Below, piece after piece: positions 1 to 13,031 of a stretch of DNA of 64,000 bases. Both the position numbers and the translations under genes were made by a program. Every line of letters starts with the position of its first letter. The stretch's first letter is position 1. The stretch is taken from contig NC_088101.1 of the NCBI RefSeq assembly GCF_036370855.1, forward strand, positions 35,178,585 through 35,242,584. The letters run 5' to 3'. The stretch is from Dromaius novaehollandiae. Taxonomy: Eukaryota > Chordata > Aves > Casuariiformes > Dromaiidae. Below the pieces are notes generated by a model. That model was given only the letters and a program-made list of their open reading frames with translations. It did no database searches and had not been told where the DNA came from.

Positions 1-96
1 GAGACACGAATTGAAAGAGAAGATCTAACTGGATATAAGTAGACATTTTTTCACAGGGGGGGACAGATGAGCAGTCGGGCAGATTTCCCAGAAAGG

Positions 97-215
97 CTGT
101 GCTGTCTCCATCCTTGGAGGTTTTCAGGACCTGACTGGACAAAGCCATAAGTCTAACCTCACAGCTGATGCTGCTGCAAGCAGAAAGTTGGACTAGGGAT
201 CTCCTGAGGGCGCTC
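97..215 (+). repeat. CR1 LINE fragment, 3' part
   Basis: The stretch reads 'ctccatccttggaggttttcaggacctgactggac' in pieces and later 'gttggactagggatctcctgagg'. This is the conserved run near the 3' end of avian CR1 retroposons, in plus orientation. The final part (normally ending in an ATTCTATG-like short repeat) is degraded, so this looks like an old 5'-truncated insertion. Boundaries are approximate. Confidence 0.75.
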
Positions 216-900
216 CCAAGGCAAATCACTTGATTTCTATGGAACGTTGGTCAATGCAACTACGTCAATATGTCAAAAGACCGCACCATGGTCTTTTATA
301 TATTCTGCACATGCCGTTAGATTAACAGCACGCATAGAAGGCTATCGTTATTCCTTTTGATGCAAGAAACTAAACATAGTTCAGGATTTTGTAGATTATT
401 ACCAACTTGTCAGTGTACTCTGAAGAGTCTTCTTCACAAAACTTTATTTACAGAAATAAATTCTACTTTGCCAAGCAGAGAGTGAAGAAAATTGTGATGA
501 AAAGCTTTCCGCAGTCCAAGGTTTAAAGGTCCTGCAGCCAGCATCATCAACCACATGCTTTTCCCATGGTCAAATACTAACTCCATCCAGGATGATGGAA
601 TTTTCCCCCCCTTTCCATCTATAACCATGTGCCACCTTACTCCTTCCCCATATAGCTACACGGGCACCAATCTGACCAGACAACATCCACCTGAAACTCC
701 TCCCCGAAAAACACTCCAGCTCTTACACAACCATTTTGCTTTATTTGGGGTGAAAAATCGTACTTTACTATCTTTTATATAAGTCTTAAAGATGTTGTGT
801 GAAAACGAGCGTCAGCAAGACTTGACCCAAGTTGCAGTATTATACTTGTGTAGGTCCTTTATTGCGTTGCTACGTTTAGCTTGGGCTAAAAACGCCAGGA
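216..900. other. Stretch without recognisable gene
   Basis: No splice-flanked coding exon is seen on either strand. Short open frames near 434-782 have no recognisable protein sequence. If CLGN lies to the left on the minus strand, as synteny suggests, this would be part of its first intron; I see no exon with a calmegin signal peptide here. Confidence 0.5.
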
Positions 901-1620
901 ATACCCCTCCCCCCCCCGGACTCGCGTAACCCCTGGGTGTTCAGGCAGCGCCCAAAAGAAGCCCAGCTGCTGTATCTTTACGCAGACAGCGGCGGGAGCC
1001 GCCCAGCCGTCCCCAAGGGATGCGGCTGCCCCGGCCGCAGCGCGTCGCGCGGTCCCGGGGCGGGCAGGAGGCGCGGGCCGCCACGACGCTCCCCCTCCGC
1101 GGCCTCCCTCACAGCTGGGGCCGCCCGGGGCTTCCCGCCGCGCTGCGCCGCGGGGGGCGGGCCGCCGCGGCGCTGCCTCGCGCTCCGAACCTTGGCGCCG
1201 CGGGCGGCTAACGGCGAGTAACGGCCGCCGGCGCGCGAGGCGCACCATGGGGGAGGTAGCCGCTGCCTCCCTCCGCGCACACGGCCTCGGCCGGCACCGC
1301 TGCCCACACCCGCGGGGCGGCGGAGGGAGGACGGGCGCCCCCCCGCCGGCCCCGCGGCCCTCGGCGGAGGTCCCCGCTTCCCCCTGCCCCGGTTACGAAA
1401 CGCAGCAAGGCAAAGGGCTCCCGCCCCGTGCCCCCCTTCAGCCCCCGCGAGGCGGGGGGCGGCCGCCGCGCACGACCAGCCCCTGCAGGAGCGGCAGGCC
1501 CGTCGCACGGTCGCCTTAGCGCGCCCGTCCCCGCGGTAGGCGAATTACCGGCGGCGAAATCCCGTCAGCGACCCGCTGGCCAAACCCGGCCGCCTTTCCC
1601 AGGGCATCACCGGCCACGGC

Positions 1621-1632
1621 TGCGCATGCGCA
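1621..1632. promoter_or_regulatory. NRF1-type palindromic site
   Basis: TGCGCATGCGCA is a perfect 12-base palindrome and an exact match to the NRF1 consensus (YGCGCAYGCGCR). It lies inside the CpG island, about 75 bases from the first CCAAT box, as is typical of CpG-island promoters. Confidence 0.7.
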
Positions 1633-1706
1633 CCACCTTCCCCCGGCGCTCTCAGGGATGCAGGCGCCGGGCAGCAGGTGCAGCCGCTCGCGCCGCTCAG
1701 CCCAAG

Positions 1707-1856
1707 CCAATCAAGGCTCCGCCGGTGAAGCTCTGCCCAATCCGCGCGCGGCTCCGACGGACCGAGCGAATCATGACCTCAGCGAGCGGGAGGGCGGTAG
1801 CGCTAGCCAATCACGGCCGCGCTCCGCGCCGAGTGCGCCAATCGCGGCTCAGTCCG
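1707..1856 (+). promoter_or_regulatory. Array of four CCAAT boxes with ERSE-like spacing
   Basis: CCAAT occurs at 1707-1711, 1737-1741, 1807-1811 and 1838-1842, all in the same orientation, with starts 30, 70 and 31 bases apart. That is typical of NF-Y arrays. Three of the four are followed by three bases, GGC, then three bases, which is the internal layout of the ER stress response element (CCAAT-N9-CCACG). The CCACG half is degenerate in each (GCCGG, GCTCC, GTCCG). This would suit an ER chaperone gene, but whether ATF6 could act here is not shown. Confidence 0.5.
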
Positions 1857-2386
1857 CGGCTGGCGGCGTTCCCGCACGTGGTCCCGAGCCCGGCGCCGGG
1901 GCTGGCAGCCCGGGGGAGGCTGGGGTGCTGGGGCTGCTCTGCCGCTGTCGCCTCGCGGTGGTTTACACCGGATTTTATATATTATGCATTTGAAGTTGTG
2001 ATAGACACTTACCTTAATAACACATCCCCAGCTGGTGGAAAATTACTAGGGGAGATGGCAAATTTATTTCAACTGCTTTTGAAATTCATAAACGTGTGCT
2101 CCAGCATGGCATTTTTTAGATAAACTTAACCGTCATGGTACAACTTTGGTCATTTATCAGGTTGGATAAAGACAAGGCCTTTTTTCCACTGCTAATTGAA
2201 ACAATTTAGCTCAAATTAGCCAAAGCCTTTACTACACTTGGAGAAAGAGTCTAGCCGTCCTTTCTACATTTGAGGAATAGCTAAGCAGAGGCACTGCTCC
2301 ATTAATTCCAACCTGGTTTCTCAAAGCCTCACCCAGATCCCTTAAGCAAACCAGATACAAGGTTACCACCCTTAGAAACTTGCTGT

Positions 2387-2400
2387 CCCCCCCCCCCCCC
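2387..2400. repeat. C14 homopolymer
   Basis: A run of 14 cytosines in otherwise ordinary intergenic DNA. It is likely length-variable and prone to sequencing error. Confidence 0.9.
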
Positions 2401-3370
2401 GATTCACAATCATATCTTTCCATTCTGGACAGTGAACAAATCATGAGAATTCGAGACATTATACATAGAAACAATATTTAAAACAGTGCAAGGGATGGCA
2501 GAGACAAAAGCAATTCCTTGAGAGATCGCTAGGAATTTTTTGGCACAGCAACTGATAAATGAGATTAAAATTCAGCAGTGCTTGCATGTGACACTGCATC
2601 AGTCTATGATTCACATCATTGAAGACTGCCAGCTAACCAAAGGTTGTCTGGGTTGTAACACTCCTTTCAAGGTCAGCGTTCACCCGTATTTGTGAGATGA
2701 ATTATAAATGCCGTATAATTACATTCACTGCCTTTCATTCTGTTACTGTTAAATTTCTTTGATCTGCAACCCTTCACTAAACACTGTTTTAAAAAAGTAC
2801 ACCCCCATGCAACCAAGGGTATGTTTCAGTACCAGCCACCCCCTCAAATGCAGGCATATTTCACTGCCCACAGAAATTTGTATTGAGGCATGTATGCAGA
2901 GTGAAATGCAGAGTTACACTTCAGGAGTTAGAGTAAAATCTCTTTTCAGTGTGAAAATAGAAAAGATTTTGTTACCAAATATTCTTATTACCTTAGGATT
3001 TTCTGTTTTCATTGATCAGTAATTGATCTGAAATTTCCTCCAATGCAGTGACACTTCCCTGTAACAAATGACAGGCAGTCTGAATGCAGACTCTGCTCCC
3101 AGCCAGTGACTCTGTTCCACTGAAGGCAACGGCAAAAGAGAGGACAACCTTTCTTTTTTAACCAGATCATGTGCTTAATCAGCAAAACATCCTAGAAGAA
3201 ATGCTCTTTCTACTTAAATCATACTTCAGTACCAGAAGCCACAGGCCTTATAAGAGGGCAACTCAGATGACAAGAGTTATAGTAAATTTACAAAAATTGG
3301 AGTTGTTTAGTACCATTCTGAAGTGTTTGACAAGACCTTTAAGATGAAGATAATCTCTGAGACACAATGT

Positions 3371-3450
3371 GACGATACTAAAAGTATCGTCAGATAAGAT
3401 ATCATCAGATAAGATAAAGATATCGTCAGATAAAAAAGACGATACTAAAA
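3371..3450. repeat. Nested short inverted and direct repeats (GACGATACT family)
   Basis: GACGATACT (3371-3379) is followed after three bases by its exact inverse AGTATCGTC (3383-3391), a 9-bp stem. ATCGTCAGATAA then recurs as ATCGTCAGATAA (3386), ATCATCAGATAA (3401) and ATCGTCAGATAA (3422). GACGATACTAAAA returns in direct orientation at 3438-3450, and its first seven bases can pair with TATCGTC at 3421-3427. No known element is recognised. Confidence 0.8.
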
Positions 3451-4949
3451 ATTATGATATGCTAAGAACTGAACTAAGATCTTAGAGAAGAAGTACAGTT
3501 TAATAATTTTCATACTCATAAAGGCTCCTAAAACTCCACAGGGAAAAGAAAGCATTCTCTAGGTTATCTGTTCCTTTGCCTTTTTAGGTTAAGTGCCCTA
3601 TTCACTCTAATTTTTTTTTCTCCCAAAGACACTACAGCATTTTAAGGGGAGGGTTAAGAGAAGAATGACTTGAGAGTATTTAACTTTGTCTTCACTTAAT
3701 ATAATCTAAAAGTTATGTTTTAGTCCTTAGTACAAGTTTTTGTGATTAGATGTCATCCTGACTCCTGTATCAGCAGAGGAAAAAAAAAAAAAGATCTGAA
3801 TGGCTATTCTAACCAGGGTCAGAGGGATGAGGCTCTGCCCTTCGCCTGCCAGGTAGTTCTATGCAGAGCCATTTTATTTCCCTTCTTTCTCTAGCTGTAG
3901 TTTTAGTCACTGTATTTTCACAATCCACCAGTCTCAATCTCACTCAACCCTTTTTTTTGCTGTATGTGTTCATGGATAAAGGTGTTCCCTTGTGCATCTC
4001 TAAGCACTCCAGATTCCCATATGTATAACAAACTGCATTCAGTTCTCAACCTTCTGAAGGCTGTAATGTTTAGTCCACAAACTATTAAACTATTTTTAAA
4101 GATGTTCTTCAAAAAAACACCCTTCTGAACCATTTGAATGTATGTAAGACTAATTAATGTTATCTTGCTCTAAAGAAAATATTCTTGCTCTAAAAATACT
4201 GGCCTACATTAATTTTAATGTATTTAATACAAATCCATGCAAAAGTGCAGCTTATTTCTCAATATGTGTGCAGTTAGACTGCACTGCATATGCCGGTGAA
4301 TGAGGGTGCCCTTGTGCTTAAGTGTTAAGGAGGTGACACAGGAATTCTGCACATCACAGGTACATGTCCAAGGTAGACTGTAATTTCCCAAACACATTTT
4401 AATGACACTTGTGTGCCCTAACTTTTATTTTCAAATTTGTATCGAGTTTTGCATTCTGAGTAGGATTTAAGTATCAGGACATACAATTAAATAAAAAATT
4501 GAGAAACAAATTATAGATCCAAAATTATGTTTAAATAGATTTTCTTTCTACAAAAATATAATTACACATAATATCTCAGGTATTTTCTGTAATTAATACA
4601 GCACATAATTCAGTGGAAAAGTTTTATAGTCCGATGAAGTATGGCTGTTTGATTTTCAAGCTATTTAAATGGTAACTTAGAGGCACTTCCCGTTTAAAAA
4701 ATATTAAACATACATTCTGCTGCATTAACTTTAAGTGTGAAACACACTCATTATGGTCAGTCTGAAGTCCATTTTCATATTGTTAAGTTGTTCCTCTCTC
4801 TGATGGACTACTCTAAGGACTTGCAATTAATATTGACAACTTTTCATTATATATAATGAAAATATATAATTTCCCTCCAAAATTAACCAGTTTTCCTAGT
4901 GACTAAATTGAAAACTACACCCTTATTTTTTTCCCTAAATGTCCTCATT

Positions 4950-4955
4950 TTTATT
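4950..4955 (-). other. Candidate poly(A) signal of MGAT4D
   Basis: TTTATT on the plus strand reads AATAAA on the minus strand, about 370 bases after the MGAT4D stop codon. An ATTAAA variant lies nearer, at 5139-5134 on the minus strand. The true 3' end cannot be fixed without transcript data. Confidence 0.35.
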
Positions 4956-5322
4956 TCTGGTGAGACTTAACATACTTTTATGCTTTGGTCCCTGAGACTT
5001 TCTGTAACATCTTGTCAGTTGTTTGTAGCAATATTTACGCAGTGTACCCAAACTAAGGTGAGATTTTCATATATGGCAGGTCAACCAAGAACATTTTGTA
5101 GAATTACTTAAGATAGTCAGGTTCCTCATAGCTTTTAATATTCTTCATAAAAAGATTTAACAGTTACATCCACTCTTTTCTAATACACAGTATTAAGAAG
5201 GAAATACTTTGGATTTGTTTGGGTATGTTCTTTTCACCCAGTCAGGCTTTTTGCCGCTGTTAGTCTAGTTTTCAGACAAGTCTGTAAAAAGTGGCACTTC
5301 AAAAGTGTAATTTTTCCAGTTT

Positions 5323-5349
5323 TCAGTTTTCAGAGGTCTTGATAAACAC
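5323..5349 (-). CDS. MGAT4D: MGAT4D coding exon 15 (last codons and stop)
   Basis: Acceptor TGTATTTTCAG followed by eight codons (VFIKTSEN) and TGA. It corresponds to the IHIKKATN end of MGAT4A in length and pattern, giving a total of exactly 535 residues. Confidence 0.9.
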   Translation of the reverse strand: MFIKTSEN

Positions 5350-8300
5350 CTGAAAATACAGAGGATAAATTATTTTCTAGAATGTGCCAAAACATTGACT
5401 GAAACATCAGCTTTTCCCTCCTTGCAAGCATGGCTATAGTTTAAAGTTCTAGTAATTCTCTTCAGTGACTTCTTCTGAATGTTTTCTACTTTTGAGTTCA
5501 CACACATTCAGACACTTGGAGGAAAGAAAACTATCTGTGTTCATCTGAAAATGTTTGCATATTATGACTAATACCCAAGGTGGTGATTGAAAAATAGCTA
5601 AAAATGCTTATCTGTCTCTTTTGGTTGCTTTGTTTACTTTCATGACAACCATGACCCAGATTCTAGTTACCGTACTTACAGTGTTGCAAAAACTGGAGAA
5701 TCATCCCATTCAAGCATTTTCAGCACTTTTTCTGTGAAGTAAATCTAATTCCTCCCTTGAATAATTAATATATTTCTCCACTTCAGTAAATTTTTTTGCA
5801 CAAAATCCCACTCAAAACTAGATGAAAATGAATGAACTATATAGTAGGAGGAACCAAAACTGATTTAATAAAAGACTTATTAGAATGCTTCCCACATGCT
5901 TACCTCACTAAGTATTGCCCATACAGGAGAATCAGAATTGACTGATAAACGAATAGCCTGTATTTTTCCTACTGACAGATTGACGCTGCCCTCTGAAATT
6001 CCATTTTCAAAAGTACCTAAATAAAAATTAAAAGAAGATCAGTACTGGTATGTATTAGAACAAAATACACTTCCAAGTGAACTTATGTGAAGGTTCTAAA
6101 TTACAAATTATAAATTAATTCCAGCAATGCAACATTAGGGAAAAAAATCATTTGGAAAAGTTCAAACTATAAAAACTGAAAGATGAAGCTATAAACAAGA
6201 AGAATCCTACTGAACATAATCATTCATTTCTTCAGTCAAAGCAATTAAGAGCTTGAAAAGCATGCAAGAAAATAAAGAAACTATGACTGCAAATGTTAAA
6301 AAAAATTTTAAAAAGGTAACAGTGCCAATATACATATGATCCACATGGTCATGTTAAAGAATCTAAAAGAGCTTTTCTCAAAATTATGATTATTTTTAAA
6401 AGAGATACTAGGAATCATGGACCAATTCCGATATATTCCTTCCCCATTTTTTTTTGCTTTTCAGCTAACCTTGTTAAACTGGCATATAAGCACAGCAGCA
6501 GAATGAAAAATGCTCATCCCATGTATGACATTAATTTCCTATCAACATGCATGTGCAACTGTGAGTTGACATCATTTGGTACTAGATCTCTAACTTGAGG
6601 GAAAGGGCCAAAAGGAGGTGGGAGAGAGATGCAAATTAAAGCAGACAAGAAGTGATGGTAAGGTGAAAGCGATGTGTCAAGAGAAAAGAGTAATTATATG
6701 GTAGGAGAGGCAGAGAAGACAGCAACAACCAAAGCACATTTCCCAGTAGTCCATTTTTGTTCACATAGTGGCATTTTAGTTTAGGTAGTGGTAGACACAA
6801 GACCTTGGCATGTATGTGGAGTATCTGCAGTTCATTTAGATAAGAGATCAAGGACTGCCCTGAGGAGGGGAGAATGGGGAAGCTGGAGTGTGGGCGAAAA
6901 TGGGGGAGATGCATTGTGTTATGCTTCATCTTCATTTCAGGTTGGAGCACAAGTTACTGTTGTCATAATCAATAAAGAATTCTTCTCTCCAGCTAAGGCT
7001 GCAAAATCCAACCAGAACGAATTATCCTATTAAGGTCTTGCAGAGAATGAATTTTTCCTCTAGTTAGATGCCTTGGCTTTTGCTACTACCAGTAGGATTT
7101 TCATTATTTAAAACAAAATAGGATAATAAGTGGTCAAACATCACATATTGTAACATGCAGTAGCTCAAAGTGTTTCTTCTCCTTACTAGTTCACCTTGGA
7201 ATACTGTATTTATTACAGAGTTAATGAAGTTCTCAAATGCAGAAATATTTTATATGTAAGAACAAAGTTTCTGGTTTTGAAGGTACAGTAAACAATTTAC
7301 CTATCTTTAAATATCCATCTTTGGTTGCTGGGTAGTTGAATTTACTTCCCTTGTCAACTAGTTCTTTTCTTACAGTTTCCTGTAACAAAGAAAAGAATAA
7401 AACCTCCAACAATGTTAATAGGGCATGGCCTTTTATGCCAACGTCATTCATAAAATAAAATAGCATTGTGTTTTACAGTTAGAAGTGAAAGACTTACATC
7501 AGCAGGCAACACCTCCACAGTAGCGTTAAATAGTTTATCACCAGGGTGCTCTATGTTTCCACTTCTAAAGAGGTACCTGATGATAAGAGGTATATTATGA
7601 TAAAAAGAGTATTATTTCTGTGTATTGTATACGTCAGAAAAAATTCTAGATGAGTAATTTTTTCCTGTTCTGAAGAAAAATTTTAAACACACCTTGATCT
7701 TAATCAGTTGTGGCCCACAGAGAACAGAAACAGGCATTAAAACTTTCAGATATGTGACCAAACCATACTACAGGATTTACATTTTAAACAGAACAAGCAT
7801 TAAACTCATCTTCCTCTGGAAACCATGAATACAATTATACCTTTTCAGTACTCAAATCCCAAATCAATTACCTTTTCCAGACTTAAGTGGCTAATGAAGA
7901 TCTGCCTTCTGATCAGTTCCTATTATTCTAAGGCCTAGGTGAGATGGGCTTCTGGAGTACAATGGCAGAAAAACCACTGTCTCTGCTAGACCACATGCTA
8001 CATGCCAAGAGAATCCCCCTCTATATCAATACTGACCAATTCAGGTGCTTCTAAATAATCACCCATTAGCAAAAGCATTGCCAAAGTAAAAATTCAATTA
8101 TCAACATCAGCTGGAAGTTTGAGTGTTTGAGTATGAGTGTTTTTTTTTTTATTATTGTTTTGGTTTTAATTTTCTGGCATTAGAGTTCTTAGGGTTTTGT
8201 ATCCAAAAAGGGCTAAGGAAATTTAAAGCCTCGACCTCCCTCCTCCAGCATCAATCAAACAATTGAGACCTAAGAAAACCACAAAATATTACAAGATTAT

Positions 8301-11300
8301 ATATTTTCACAGGTTGGCCATGGGATGGGGGAGGGAGCAGCCATAAGGCAATACCATATGTAAGCTAGCTTCATCCAGTTCCCACTAATAAGCAAATGCA
8401 AAAATACAGGCTACTCAAGTTTCCCAAAGCATAGGCCAGTGAATTAACAGTGTTGGTCACAGAAGTTTGCTCATGCTTCAGTGTTTATTATAATAACTGT
8501 CATTTAATGCTGATCACTAGATGGAGATATAGACTTGCTTTTTTACACCTTTTTCGTAATAAATGAGAAATGTAGAATCTCTGCAGAAATGAAAATCTCT
8601 TACTTTTGTGACTGGTTAGAGAAGAACTGTGACAACAGTGAAGGAGTTTTCTGTCTGAGTATCATTATAGAGGATGTGGTAATTTGTGTCAGAGATACTC
8701 CCCTAAAGTCATGTATGTTGCTGGGTTAGTTTTAACTCACATCAGTTCCCTAATCTGACACGGGAAGAAGAAATTTTGCTGAACCAGGCAAGACTGCTTC
8801 TTTTGGTAGCAACATCAATTTGAATTGTTCATAGAATAAATCATTCTGAAAACCACTTCTCTGTCTTAAGTTACAGACATCTCTTCCTTTCAAAGAAGCA
8901 CAAGTTATTAATGTGAGAAGAGAGCAGATGGAAGACAGTTTTATCTTTTTTAAATGAGAAAAACACTTAAGGTGGGAATTAGCTGTAGATCCAGACACCT
9001 AAAGTTAGATCTCTAGTTGTGAGCTAGGTGTTCCAGCTCCTATTATAGGCACTGACTCAGTCAGGGAAGCCTAAAGAGCAACTTAGGTGACTAAACACAG
9101 GATGAGATGAATAGCTGGCCAGATTCCACCGACTGCGTCAAGTAGATCTTTATCCTGTATAGCAGGAGTTTAGACATGTACCTCACATGAAGACATCTCC
9201 ACTGTAAACATCTGTACTCAAGTCTCTGAATCTGTAACTGAATCCCACCTTTTATTAGTTCACTCTTCATTTTTTCTCCACAATATTGATATTTTCTCTT
9301 TGGTTTCATCTACACTGACAAGTGTGTGAATGGTGTGGGAAATAGCCTGTGAGCTGACATCATGTAAACAGCCTTTCTGTCAGCAACTATAACTAAGCTC
9401 CATTGACTAAATTCATTAGTTAAAACCCAATTCCTTTCAGAATTACCATAATAAAATGTAGAATATTAAATATTTTAACTGAAGAAAGAAAAGGAAACAA
9501 TGAAGAAGCTCTCTAATTACCAAGGAAGAAATGTATTTCAGTAGCAGAATTCAAGAAGGGGAGCAGATACATAGCAGATCATGAATTTCAGGTCAGTAAC
9601 CAAGCCGTAGTTTATGCAAACATCTGAGCACTGGTGATCTTGAGCAGACTCAGTTATTTCCAAAATGGAAATATGTAGACTTCCATATCATGTAATACTT
9701 ACTTTTCTACTATTAGTGGCTCTAAAAAGGTGAAGCTGATATAGTCCCCAGCCACAGGAGCCAAAGCCCAAAAACAGTCATTTCCCTCATAAACTTTTTC
9801 CAAGGTATATTGCTGGAAAATTCTTAGGCTTGTGTCCAGCTTTGCAGGTGGATTTTTATGTGCTTTATGTAGCACATTTTTGCCAAAATCTTTATCCTGT
9901 TGGATATAAAGAAATGTAATTTCACATATAAAAATACGGCGAAAAAAATGTTCCAAAATCTTGAATTACTACAGGGAGCTATTTCAGAAAATGAAGAATA
10001 ACTCAATGTCAAAAAACACACGAACTATTTCTAGTAGAAATATGACACTTACTTCAGTGAAATCACTGAGATTCAATGTTATAGTTTATAAAACAGAGCT
10101 TTACTGATTATTTCCCAGCTGTCTAGATTTAAAAAGAAACTTCTTTGGGGTGAACAGTTTTGTGGTTGTCTACTATGCCTTCTACCAGAATATATACTAT
10201 TGGCCTCTGCCAAAGACTACATAAACCTCTAGTCTGATCCACTACAACAATTTTATTATCATCATGAGTGGTCTAAATGGTGCTAATGGAACATTCCTGA
10301 AGTCTGGTTCTTCTTTGTTCTTGTCCTTAACAGATAAGTAGTAGATCCATTGTTTGCCCTCAAAATTCTCCCCAAAATTCCACTGCCATCGCTATAACCA
10401 TGCCTTTGTTCTACCAGTATACCCTTCTTATTTATAAACCCTGGTATTTGGATTGTGGGCTATTTGGCCAAGAGGGACCATCATAACCCTTCGTGTTTGT
10501 ATGGTGCAAAGCACACGAAATCTTGTGCTATGAAGATGGTCCCTATTATGTGCAATGCAATGCTGCTGTGACTGGTCATGTATGCAGAGATTCACAGCTG
10601 TTTGTCAGAAGCAGTCTGCACCACCTGCAATTCAGATGTTAGATTAACATTATCTCCAAAATCTGTAATCAAGCACTTCTTGGGTATAGAAACACCATCT
10701 AATGCCAAAGATGCAGTGCTTGATACTGATGCGAGAAGCAAATCAGCATATAATCTAGAAATATATGAGAAATTTCATATTCTTACTTTCAGATTCTGTA
10801 TCTTTCCAATCAATGATGAATGAATTCCCACATGCTGGAAGACAGATGGTTTAGCACGGATACGTAACTTTGCCTTTTGCTTTTCACAGTGCATCTAGAA
10901 CAAAAGTAGACGAGAGTGAAGGTTTGTTTAAATAAAGGAGATGCCCAGTAACATCAGTAAGGCAATTCCATTATGTAGTTGAGGGTATGGGTCCATGTGG
11001 TTCACCCATATTTACATAAATAATCCTTAGATGGACAGGCATCTTATATCAAATACACTGTTTCCAGAACTAGACTCATAACTCCACACACAGTGCTGTG
11101 TAGGCATGCAAGCTTAAACATCAGTAATTCAGGGATTTCTGCACTGTATCCCACTGTATATCCTCAATTTCACCTGATTACACCTCAGAGTAGCACAAAC
11201 AGACCTCAAATGTGAAACGGTTTGATTTTTTAAACAGTGCATTCTGCTTCTGGCAAATATTGTACTTAAATCCTCATTTTCCAATTTAGTTATATTTTGT

Positions 11301-12997
11301 GACATCATTAAGACATACACCAAGAATCAATTAATTGTGTTGGTACTGATAACTGGGTTTCTTGATTTTTTGTATGGCAGTAAATTATTTCTTTAAGTGT
11401 AACTTTTGCTCTATATCTAAACAGCAGTGTGATTTGATACAATAAAGAAAATGTACTACATTAATATGCTAATGAACATGCTAATGAATATGACATAAGG
11501 AGGCATAATGGCTTAGAATAGAGCAAAGGATTGAAATTAGGCTCCCTGGGTTCTGCTCTGTTTTGCCACTGATTTATTGTATGAATTTGGAGGATCACTT
11601 GATCTGTTTCCCAGTTCCCATATCTTTAGATTTGAGACAATAGTGTGTTTACTTCTCCAGTAAGGTGCCTTCAGTTCTATAGAAGAAATACATTACATAA
11701 ATTCTGTCAATGCCATCTAAAGATGGAAGTGATAAAGTCTTCATCCAGCTAGCTTAAATACCAAAACTCATAGGGAATTTATGGTTCTCACGGAAGTACT
11801 AATTAGAAGTTCAAAACCAACTGAAAGACTATAAATAGAACTAAGTATTTTTACGTTTGTCCAGAGCAGATGTTCATCAAAACAAGGTAAAAAACACAAT
11901 ACTTGCAAACTGATTTACAGGCAGCTGTTTCTTTGGAAAGAGCGCTATATCTTTACTAGAAAAAATCTGTATAAGAAAATAAATTTGTGATCTTTGTACT
12001 CATAGGATTTGCAGTTCATCCCCAGTAAAAATATGGTCTCTAGCATGTCTCCTTTTATGGCATGGCAGCACTACCAAAAGAACTACTTTTGGGAGCCTCT
12101 GAGAATAATCAGTAGCACAGGATAACTGGTGTGGTCATTTGTACAGAAACTTGAAATGAGGCCTCTTGTTGGGCCAGCTGTCAGGGCTCCCATCTTTGCA
12201 GCCTGCCAGTCCCTACTACCCTTGATAGCCCTACACCACTGCTAGTCAAACAGGCAGAGGATGGTTCACAAGAAGTAAACGTGATAAAATTTCTGAACCA
12301 CTCACAGATCTGATGGCTCTGATCACCTCAAACTGTCTTTTCCAACTCAGTAAAATGGTGCAGCTGACTCTTCAGAAGTTAATACTCAGCCTAGGCCAGA
12401 AACGTGCCAAACGCCTATCATCGCAGGATGGCCCATACCTGCCACAAACAGGTGTCCAGTTGACCCACTAGTGAGGCATAGTGTGTGATCACCCTAGTGG
12501 GACTCTCAGAGCATCAGGATTTCTGTCATCTTGCCTTATCTGGCTCCTGCAGGAGATTCCAGCTTTAAAATCACAGCTTTAAACTGGCAAGCACAGGAGA
12601 AGGAGGAGCTGGGATCACTGTCTACTCTTCTTCCATTATTTTCTGCATTCTTACAAATAGTCCGAGTACATTTCTGCCACTGCTCATTACCTCCAAGTGG
12701 TAGCATAAGACTGACTTGACTCAACAGGTTTTTTGGTACCCATAGCAATTGAAATTGAAATTACAGAAGTGAAACTCACTAGAAACTTGCTTATACCACT
12801 CTGCTTTGACTTGGCCAGAACTGAAGCACACGATTTTTTTGTCTGCCTTTCAGGAACACAGCATTGTTTTAGGTATGTTTCAGGTTTTAAAAGCTCAAAC
12901 AGTCATTTAAAAAAATAAAGTAAAATATTTAATCTATGGCAACTGAGCTTGGCACATGTGAGAGAGATCTGGAATGGCTAATGTTAACATAGTAATA

Positions 12998-13031
<34 letters not shown>

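Larger units (their letters stand above)
950..1960. promoter_or_regulatory. CpG island promoter, probably of CLGN (minus strand)
   Basis: Base composition switches abruptly from AT-rich to very GC-rich with dense CpG between about 950 and 1960, then back to AT-rich near 1975. It holds an NRF1-type palindrome (1621-1632), four CCAAT boxes (1707, 1737, 1807, 1838) and a CACGTG E-box (1875-1880). No TATA box is obvious in the island itself. In other vertebrates the gene next to MGAT4D on this side is CLGN (calmegin, an ER lectin chaperone), transcribed in the same direction as MGAT4D, so a minus-strand noncoding first exon here is the natural reading. That assignment is by synteny only. The long open frames crossing the island (for example 1428-2123 plus, 978-1508 minus) are stop-poor because the DNA is GC-rich and are not called genes. 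Confidence 0.7.
1975..4945. other. Intergenic interval between the left CpG island and MGAT4D 3' end
   Basis: AT-rich DNA with no coding exon that I can support on either strand. It contains the C14 run and a compact cluster of inverted and direct repeats at 3371-3450, listed separately. Short open frames (2759-3022 plus, 3918-4133 minus) have no recognisable protein features or splice context. Confidence 0.5.

Noticed and set aside
434-628. Minus-strand frame near the left edge considered as a CLGN coding exon
   Set aside because: The translation lacks the calmegin signal peptide and the acidic N-terminal region, and no other CLGN block is visible in bases 1-900.
978-2123. Long open frames on both strands over the left CpG island
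   Set aside because: Composition-driven, mutually overlapping, Arg/Ala/Pro/Gly-rich translations without any domain.
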